This document shows positions 1-4,140 of a DNA stretch of 6,866 nucleotides, piece after piece. Every line of letters starts with the position of its first letter. The stretch's first letter is position 1. Origin of the DNA: Planctomycetota bacterium (GTDB lineage Bacteria > Planctomycetota > Phycisphaerae > WQYP01 > JAJZKY01); assembly GCA_021803885.1 (NCBI GenBank), contig JAJZKY010000243.1, forward strand, positions 1 to 6,866. The letters are read 5' to 3'. Under the pieces are notes generated by a model, which did no database searches, was not told where the DNA came from, and was given only the letters and a program-made list of their open reading frames with translations. Made by a program: the position numbers and the translations under genes.

Positions 1-127
1 AAATTTTGGCCGCCAGCGAGGCGTGAGTGAGGCGCATACCCCGGCAGTGGGTCTGAAACGAGCGAACAACGAAGCTGGAGGCCAAAAGGGCCAGCCGGAA
101 AGTGCGAAGTTATTTTTGCCCGGTTCC
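1..127. repeat. Structured dispersed repeat, copy 1 (left end outside window)
   Basis: This block aligns without gaps to 1994-2120 and differs at only five positions (15, 28, 32, 79 and 82). It ends with the same terminal sequence (TTATTTTTGCCCGGTTCC), after which the two copies share nothing, so the right boundary is sharp. The left terminal repeat would lie upstream of base 1. Within it, 4-17 can pair with 74-87 (13 of 14 positions, one G-A mismatch), 21-24 with 32-35, and 38-41 with 49-52, giving a branched fold. It lies 9 bases beyond the stop codon of the leftward hypothetical gene, so it would be transcribed as that gene's 3' tail. No protein is convincingly encoded. It is probably a nonautonomous mobile element or REP/MITE-like repeat. 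Confidence 0.85.
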
Positions 128-136
128 AGAGAACAA

Positions 137-604
137 TCATGGCGCTGATTCTCGGGTGCTGCGTTCCACCACCTGGCGCAGATATTCACGAAAAGTGGGT
201 ATCCGCTCTTTAGCCCAGGCATACTCAATAGTCTCCACAAGATGCAGGTTAACGCGCCGCAGTTCCTCCAGCGATTTGGCATCCTCCGAGCCTTGCGGAG
301 CGTGCAGATGGCGGTCGTGAGCATCGGCGCGAAAGAAATACCCGGTACCATCCGGGGACTCCTCCAGCACCAGCTTCATGTGCGGATAGGTACGATGGCC
401 CAGACGCAACACGTAAGAGGTACGGTTATTTTGCAAATGGGTTTCGAACCATTGCGGCTGAACCTGTGCATCGTCGGACACTGCATAAAGCGGCGCTATA
501 CGCTGCGTTACTGTGGGCGGAACCGAAGCGTCCTTATAAGCGTGATCCAGAAATATTTTAACCGCTTGGCGTAATTGAACGACGGTGGGCAGTAACGGGG
601 GCAT
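137..604 (-). CDS. Conserved hypothetical protein, 155 aa
   Basis: I recognise no enzymatic family. It resembles small uncharacterised proteins I associate with planctomycetes, from memory only. The protein is soluble, with no signal peptide or membrane segment. It has an N-terminal helical stretch (LRQAVKIFLDHAY, residues 11-23), a probable beta-rich middle (residues 62-93, with YVLRLGHR and MKLVLEES), a histidine-rich motif RADAHDRHLHAP (residues 92-103) and an amphipathic helical C-terminus with EYLRQVVER. The H-D-R-H-L-H cluster could bind a metal, but this is speculation. The ATG at 604 is chosen because TGGAG lies 8 bases upstream. The reading frame stays open further upstream to 685, but that extension (MASHARCRPMG...) is atypical and covers the leader. 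A good promoter lies at 691-716. The gene is monocistronic and diverges from the response regulator gene. Confidence 0.75.
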   Translation of the reverse strand: MPPLLPTVVQLRQAVKIFLDHAYKDASVPPTVTQRIAPLYAVSDDAQVQPQWFETHLQNNRTSYVLRLGHRTYPHMKLVLEESPDGTGYFFRADAHDRHLHAPQGSEDAKSLEELRRVNLHLVETIEYAWAKERIPTFREYLRQVVERSTRESAP

Positions 605-690
605 CCTGGCAACTCCAGCGGCAAACCAAACATTCGCATTTGCCAATATTAACCCCATTGGGCGACAGCGAGCGTGGCTTGCCAAGGATT

Positions 691-716
691 ATTATAGCAG
701 CACTCATATTTTTCAA
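691..716 (-). promoter_or_regulatory. Promoter of the leftward hypothetical gene
   Basis: On the minus strand a perfect TATAAT (696 to 691) is directly preceded by TGC (699 to 697), making an extended -10 element. TTGAAA (716 to 711, 5 of 6 to the -35 consensus) lies 14 bases upstream. That is short for TATAAT but exactly 17 bases from the overlapping AATAAT hexamer (693 to 688). Transcription would start near 684, giving a leader of about 80 nt before the ATG at 604. Confidence 0.6.
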
Positions 717-772
717 ACTCCCGTCATCTGGTCGATACTTTTATTATTAGCACTTAATGGACGTTTTTGAGC

Positions 773-778
773 TATAAT
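773..778 (+). promoter_or_regulatory. -10 element of the response regulator promoter
   Basis: A perfect TATAAT lies on the plus strand with no convincing -35 at 16-18 bases. The nearest partial match is TTAGCA at 747-752, spaced 20 bases. Transcription would start near 785, giving a leader of about 80 nt. The weak -35 suggests dependence on an activator or on the supercoiling of the divergent region. It is back to back with the leftward promoter at 691-716. Confidence 0.45.
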
Positions 779-804
779 TCCAACGTCCGGCATGTGCGAT
801 ATCT

Positions 805-821
805 TCCCCGACAGGCGGGGA
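805..821 (+). other. Hairpin in the response regulator 5' leader
   Basis: TCCCCG (805-810) and CGGGGA (816-821) are perfectly complementary around a 5-base loop (ACAGG). The hairpin lies about 20 bases after the predicted transcription start and 45 bases before the ATG at 866. No T tract follows, so it is not a terminator. It could stabilise the mRNA or be an operator, since the arms are a 17-bp interrupted palindrome. Confidence 0.45.
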
Positions 822-865
822 GTGATTGGATCGGCGGGACAAGTAGTTTTGGCGGAATGGCTTCG

Positions 866-1825
866 ATGGCACAGACGGTTTTAATTATTGACGATGATCG
901 CGACATTAATGAGATGCTCGGTCGACTGGCGCAAATGGCGGGTTGGGAATATCTCAAAGCAGAAACCGGAACCGACGGCTTGAAACTTGCTCGAAGCCAG
1001 CATCCAGATGTCGTGATACTGGATATGATGCTGCCGGATGTGGATGGCTACTCGATATGCCGGGAGTTGACCTGTAACCGCAGCACCAGCAATATTCCCG
1101 TGATTATGCTTTCCTGCATGTGTCAGCCGGCCGACGCCCTGGAGGCGGCGTTCTGCGGCGCATGCCGGCATTTAGCCAAGCCGTTTAGTCCAGAAGTCGT
1201 TTTGACCAATATGCGCGAAGCGGTAAATTCCAATCGATCTTCCTTAGCTCCGTCGCTGTCGGGCCATTTCGATCTGGCGGCAACAGAGTCCGTCAAGTCG
1301 CTCTCGGCCATCAGCCAGATGATTCGCGATATTTCCGCACGAACACCCTTGCACGATAATGAGATTGAGGCCTTGCGAAAGGCCTTTTTTTATTTGGCAA
1401 AATGGTTTATTCCCATGGATAGTCCAGCCGTAGCACTAGCTCGTACGCCCTTGAGCGTGGATTACCAGATTCGCCTGCCAAGCTCTGGAACTGCAGCCAC
1501 TGCGGAGCCGGATTGCGGCGTACATTGGTTGTTTAGCCAAACACCTGCCGACCTGTTGACTGGCGTAAACACCGCAGAGCGCCCCCGGGGCAGACTCTTC
1601 CGCCTGCCCACGCGCCAGCGAAGGGATAAGAGCCCCAAAGAATCTGCGGCTTGCCGTCACTGGAAGGAATTCATGTCGCTGGGAGGATTTACGCTGGTTG
1701 AATACCGGAAGGAAGCCGGACTGGTACACTTGGTGAAGCGATTTCGCCCCGCCGGCCTGATGGTTCCGGTGGACGGCACCGTTTTACCAGTAAGTTCAAT
1801 CGCAACCCCCCAAATGAAGGGCTAG
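866..1825 (+). CDS. Single-REC response regulator with unknown C-terminal region, 319 aa
   Basis: Residues 1-120 form a phospho-receiver (REC) domain. Visible are the acidic pocket D9-D10-D11 in VLIIDDDRD, the phospho-acceptor D53 in VVILDMMLPDVDGY, the switch Ser83 (IMLS) and the invariant Lys105 followed by Pro (AKPF). The usual aromatic switch residue three positions before the lysine is His102. Four cysteines sit between the switch serine and the lysine (C84, C86, C97, C100), which is unusual. Residues 121-319 match no output domain I know: no OmpR- or NarL-type winged or helix-turn-helix pattern, no GGDEF, EAL or HD, and no sigma-54 AAA. This region includes a basic stretch (RGRLFRLPTRQRRDK, 241-255) and a conserved-looking end (GGFTLVEYRKEAGLVHLVKRFRP, starting at 273). 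The ATG at 866 is preferred over the one at 857 because GGCGGA lies 9 bases before it, whereas it abuts the 857 ATG. No partner kinase is in the window. Confidence 0.85.
   Translation: MAQTVLIIDDDRDINEMLGRLAQMAGWEYLKAETGTDGLKLARSQHPDVVILDMMLPDVDGYSICRELTCNRSTSNIPVIMLSCMCQPADALEAAFCGACRHLAKPFSPEVVLTNMREAVNSNRSSLAPSLSGHFDLAATESVKSLSAISQMIRDISARTPLHDNEIEALRKAFFYLAKWFIPMDSPAVALARTPLSVDYQIRLPSSGTAATAEPDCGVHWLFSQTPADLLTGVNTAERPRGRLFRLPTRQRRDKSPKESAACRHWKEFMSLGGFTLVEYRKEAGLVHLVKRFRPAGLMVPVDGTVLPVSSIATPQMKG
1368..1391 (+). terminator. Intrinsic-terminator-like hairpin and T tract inside the response regulator gene
   Basis: AGGCCTT (1368-1374) and AAGGCCT (1379-1385) form a perfect 7-bp stem closed by a GCGA tetraloop of the stable GNRA class. 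T1385-T1391 is a run of seven T, the first of which closes the stem. This is the canonical Rho-independent layout in the sense direction. It falls in codons 168-175 (E-A-L-R-K-A-F-F) of the response regulator, about 60 codons after the REC domain. Coupled translation would normally keep it unfolded. It may be coincidence or a polarity-dependent attenuator. Confidence 0.5.
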
Positions 1826-1844
1826 AAATCCAAGTTTGCAACCT

Positions 1845-1869
1845 GTGCCGCCTTCGGCACGTCTGTTTA
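1845..1869 (+). terminator. Probable weak terminator after the response regulator gene
   Basis: GTGCCG (1845-1850) pairs perfectly with CGGCAC (1855-1860) around a CCTT loop, 19 bases after the TAG stop. The following GTCTGTTTA is only moderately T-rich, so intrinsic termination would be inefficient. Position and GC-rich stem still make it the best terminator candidate for this gene. Confidence 0.5.
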
Positions 1870-1881
1870 TCCCCTCGGCAA

Positions 1882-1896
1882 GATCGCGATGCGATC
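1882..1896. other. Small interrupted palindrome
   Basis: GATCGC (1882-1887) and GCGATC (1891-1896) are perfect inverted arms around GAT. It lies 22 bases after the terminator-like hairpin. It could be a second stem of a 3' structure or a protein-binding site. There is no further evidence for either. Confidence 0.3.
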
Positions 1897-1955
1897 GGCG
1901 CAGGCCCTTGGGCAATCAGCTCAACATAAACTCCAAACTGACAAGAGGCACGTTA

Positions 1956-2120
1956 GGAACCGCGCAAAAATAAATTCGTGTTTTATGGCGCAGAAATTTT
2001 GGCCGCCGGCGAGGCGTGAGCGAGACGCATACCCCGGCAGTGGGTCTGAAACGAGCGAACAACGAAGCTGGCGGTCAAAAGGGCCAGCCGGAAAGTGCGA
2101 AGTTATTTTTGCCCGGTTCC
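1956..2120. mobile_element. Structured repeat, copy 2, complete; MITE-like element of 165 bp
   Basis: The ends are GGAACCGCGCAAAAATAA (1956-1973) and TTATTTTTGCCCGGTTCC (2103-2120), which are complementary at 17 of 18 positions. Trinucleotide TTA flanks both sides (1953-1955 and 2121-2123), a possible target-site duplication. The pairing continues imperfectly inward (TTCG..TTT against AAA..CGAA). A second stem pairs 1997-2010 with 2067-2080 at all 14 positions, two of them G-T. Small hairpins follow at 2014-2017/2025-2028 and 2031-2034/2042-2045. There is no transposase, so it would be mobilised in trans if mobile at all. Open frames crossing it on both strands mostly reflect its palindromic ends and do not look like genes. 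It sits between the response regulator and the DHOD-like gene. Confidence 0.8.
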
Positions 2121-2269
2121 TTACTGGAATGGCTGCCATAAAGGCTTTGTGCGCCCACAATGGTGGTCGCAGGCTCTGCGGTATCGGTTAATTCCCTACG
2201 CGCGATTACGGAAATAGTCCTACACCCGGACAAGCAAACTGCCCGATGTCCACCCGACCCTGTCATGTC

Positions 2270-2275
2270 GATAAT
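2270..2275 (+). promoter_or_regulatory. Weak candidate -10 for the DHOD-like gene
   Basis: GATAAT matches the -10 consensus at five of six bases. The sequence 17 bases upstream (TGTCCA, 2247-2252) is a poor -35. Transcription would begin near 2282, 58 bases before the TTG start and just before the palindrome at 2290-2301. Confidence 0.25.
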
Positions 2276-2289
2276 ATTGGGTGCAGAGT

Positions 2290-2301
2290 CGGGAATTCCC
2301 G
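2290..2301. promoter_or_regulatory. 12-bp perfect palindrome, possible operator
   Basis: CGGGAATTCCCG is an uninterrupted perfect palindrome 38 bases upstream of the DHOD-like start codon. If the candidate -10 at 2270 is real, it lies at about +8 to +20, a classic repressor position. The regulator is unknown. Confidence 0.3.
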
Positions 2302-2339
2302 CTTGGCGCTTGGTATTTAACTTGGTGAAAGGCGATCAT

Positions 2340-3398
2340 TTGGATAAAAATATAACTGCTAATGGCAATGGTTCCAGTAAGGTTAAGCCCGTACCCTCAT
2401 TGTGTACGGAATACCTGGGCTTAGCCTTAAAATCGCCCTTGCTGGTCGGAGCCTCTCCCTTGACGCGAGACACCAGTTTTGTACGTCGGCTGGAGAATGC
2501 GGGCATAGGAGCCATCGTCATGCATTCTCTGTTTGAAGAAGATATGCCGCGCGAACCGATGGACGCTTTCGCACCGCCTGTTACCAACGAAGATTTCCCC
2601 GAACATTGCTGGACCCGCCCAACCCAGCAGGGACACCCCGGCACCTACCTGGAAACATTGGCCTATATCAAAAGCATCATAGCCATTCCCGTGATTGCAT
2701 CACTGAACTGTCGCACGCTTGATGGCTGGGTACAACTGGCTCGCCGCGTGGCGGATCATGGGGCAGATGCCTTGGAACTCAACATATTTTTAATGGCCAT
2801 GAATCCTAAACAAACCGGCGCGGAAATGGAACGGCAATTGCTCGAAACAGCACATCGCGTGCGTGATGCGGTCAAGATTCCTCTGGCCATTAAGTTAAAT
2901 CCGTATCTTTCCTCCCTGCCGAACATGGTGTATCAGTTGGAACGGGTCGGCATCAATGGAGTGGTGCTGTTCAATCGCTTTTTTCAGCTTGGTCCTGCGA
3001 CCACCATAGAGCGGGAAATGTTCCGCACCAGTTCCCCACACCGCGCCGATCTGGCGATGCGCCTGGACTGGCTGGCTGTTTTGTCACCATGGACGAAGCT
3101 GTCTCTGGCCATTACCGGCGGTATCCATGGTTCCACGGATGTGGTACGTGCCATTATGGCCGGTGCGGATGTAGCTCAAATGACCACGTCGCTGCTGGAA
3201 AATGGGCCGGACTATGCCCAACCGGTTTTAGCGGAAATTGCCATGTGGCTGCAAAACCACAATATTGGATCCATCAACGAGCTGCGAGATGTCGCCAATA
3301 TGGCTACCGTGGCCGATCCGCAGAATACCGTACGCCGCGAATATCGCAACGCAATTGCGGCTGCGGCCATGCGGTTTACCGCGGAACATCGCTATTGA
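2340..3398 (+). CDS. Dihydroorotate dehydrogenase-like flavoprotein, 352 aa
   Basis: This is a TIM-barrel FMN protein of the 'dihydroorotate dehydrogenase-like' family, related to PyrD but not a clear orthologue. Visible landmarks are the family opening TEYLGLALKSPLLVGASPLTR (starting at residue 23), the strand MHSLFEE (61-67), a barrel strand IAIPVIASLN (114-123), LAIKLNPYLSS (182-192) with the FMN-contacting lysine, and the FMN phosphate-binding end ITGGIHGSTDVVRAIMAGAD (258-277). Authentic DHODases have an N-x-S-C-P-N segment and a catalytic Cys or Ser loop. Here the equivalent stretch is LELNIFLMAMNPKQTG (145-160), so the orotate-binding asparagine/proline motif is altered and the substrate is unknown. 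The TTG start is chosen because GAAAGG lies 7 bases upstream and homology begins just after it. The frame is open back to an ATG at 2160, but those 60 residues look non-coding. The universal stress protein follows 126 bases later with no visible terminator or promoter between. Confidence 0.8.
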   Translation: MDKNITANGNGSSKVKPVPSLCTEYLGLALKSPLLVGASPLTRDTSFVRRLENAGIGAIVMHSLFEEDMPREPMDAFAPPVTNEDFPEHCWTRPTQQGHPGTYLETLAYIKSIIAIPVIASLNCRTLDGWVQLARRVADHGADALELNIFLMAMNPKQTGAEMERQLLETAHRVRDAVKIPLAIKLNPYLSSLPNMVYQLERVGINGVVLFNRFFQLGPATTIEREMFRTSSPHRADLAMRLDWLAVLSPWTKLSLAITGGIHGSTDVVRAIMAGADVAQMTTSLLENGPDYAQPVLAEIAMWLQNHNIGSINELRDVANMATVADPQNTVRREYRNAIAAAAMRFTAEHRY

Positions 3399-3524
3399 AG
3401 CTGCAGGATGACACAGGTGAAACATGCGTCTGCACAAAAATTGCTTTTTCGGCGACGGCGCATGCCCTTAGCCGCCAGAGACGTTCAGGTATTCGATCCG
3501 GCAGGCTGCACAGGAGATAATGCC

Positions 3525-4088
3525 ATGAGTCACAATCGCTTGGTAGATCGGCGGCGATCCGGAACGGTAGAGGCGGCCGGACCGGAACAAAATACCCCCA
3601 GTCCTGCCGCGGCCATTCATCCCGACGCGCCCCCTGTCAATACCATAAATCCCAGGGGATGGAATCGCATTCTGGTAGCCGTGGATCCCGGGCCGTCTGC
3701 CCGCCAGGCCCTGGAGGTGGCCGTATCCATGGCCGATCGCCTTCATGCCCAGTTGGCCATGGTCTACGTGGTTGACTGCGCGGAAACGCAGCAGGCGCAG
3801 TTGCCGCGACTCACTCCTGCAATGTTGGGCAAACTGGCCGCGGATGGCAAACAATGGTGTGCCAACCTGGCCTCCGAAGTGCATGCCGCACAGGCATCGC
3901 AATTTGTACGTATCGGCGATCCGGCGGTGGAAATTCTGGCGGTAGCCAGAGAGTGGCAGGCGGAAATTATAGTGATGGGTAATCATGGCTTAACGCATAC
4001 CGGGCGGTTCTTTCTCGGCAACACTGTGGAGACGGTCGTGCGTGACGCCGGCTGCCCCGTAATGACCGTTCCACCCGGGGTCAAATAG
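3525..4088 (+). CDS. Universal stress protein (UspA family), 187 aa
   Basis: The Usp fold spans residues about 46-183: first strand RILVAVDPGPSARQALEVAV (48-67) with the nucleotide-pocket Asp54, second strand LAMVYVVD (77-84), FVRIGDPAVEILAVA (127-141), and the ATP loop GNHGLTHTGRFFLGN (152-166). The loop keeps the G-x2-G-x9-G spacing, but its last position is Asn166 where ATP-binding members have Ser or Thr. The end RDAGCPVMTVP (173-183) is typical. The first 45 residues are a polar, Pro/Ala-rich, probably disordered extension. The ATG at 3525 is set by AGGAG 8 bases upstream; an ATG at 3408 in frame lacks support. The cytoplasmic protein probably helps cells survive stress, but its actual client is unknown. 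It is likely co-transcribed with the DHOD-like gene and converges on murJ with 33 bases between stops. Confidence 0.9.
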   Translation: MSHNRLVDRRRSGTVEAAGPEQNTPSPAAAIHPDAPPVNTINPRGWNRILVAVDPGPSARQALEVAVSMADRLHAQLAMVYVVDCAETQQAQLPRLTPAMLGKLAADGKQWCANLASEVHAAQASQFVRIGDPAVEILAVAREWQAEIIVMGNHGLTHTGRFFLGNTVETVVRDAGCPVMTVPPGVK

Positions 4089-4140
4089 CCGGCACCGTGC
4101 GCTGGCTCTGATGGACTAACGCTACGTATCTTGGTGCCGG
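4089..4140. other. Inverted repeat spanning the convergent 3' ends of usp and murJ
   Basis: CCGGCACC (4089-4096), immediately after the usp stop, is the exact reverse complement of GGTGCCGG (4133-4140), which lies in the last codons of murJ. The 36-base spacing and absence of a T tract make a bidirectional terminator uncertain. A shorter alternative stem, 4088-4093 with 4101-4106, contains one G-T pair. Confidence 0.3.

Noticed and set aside
1889..2191. Open frames on both strands across repeat copy 2 (plus 1889-2191, minus 1921-2160)
   Set aside because: They encode near-mirror peptides (RNRAKI at one end, FARFLT at the other) because the element is palindromic. No ribosome binding site or protein-like conservation was seen.
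2160..2339. Upstream 60-codon extension of the DHOD-like protein from ATG 2160
   Set aside because: It has no SD, its composition is unlike a protein, and it begins 39 bases after the repeat. Family homology starts after the TTG at 2340, which has a good SD.
3435..3450. AAAAA-TTGC-TTTTT hairpin between the DHOD-like and usp genes
   Set aside because: The stem is only A-T pairs, too weak for an intrinsic terminator, so it does not separate the two genes.
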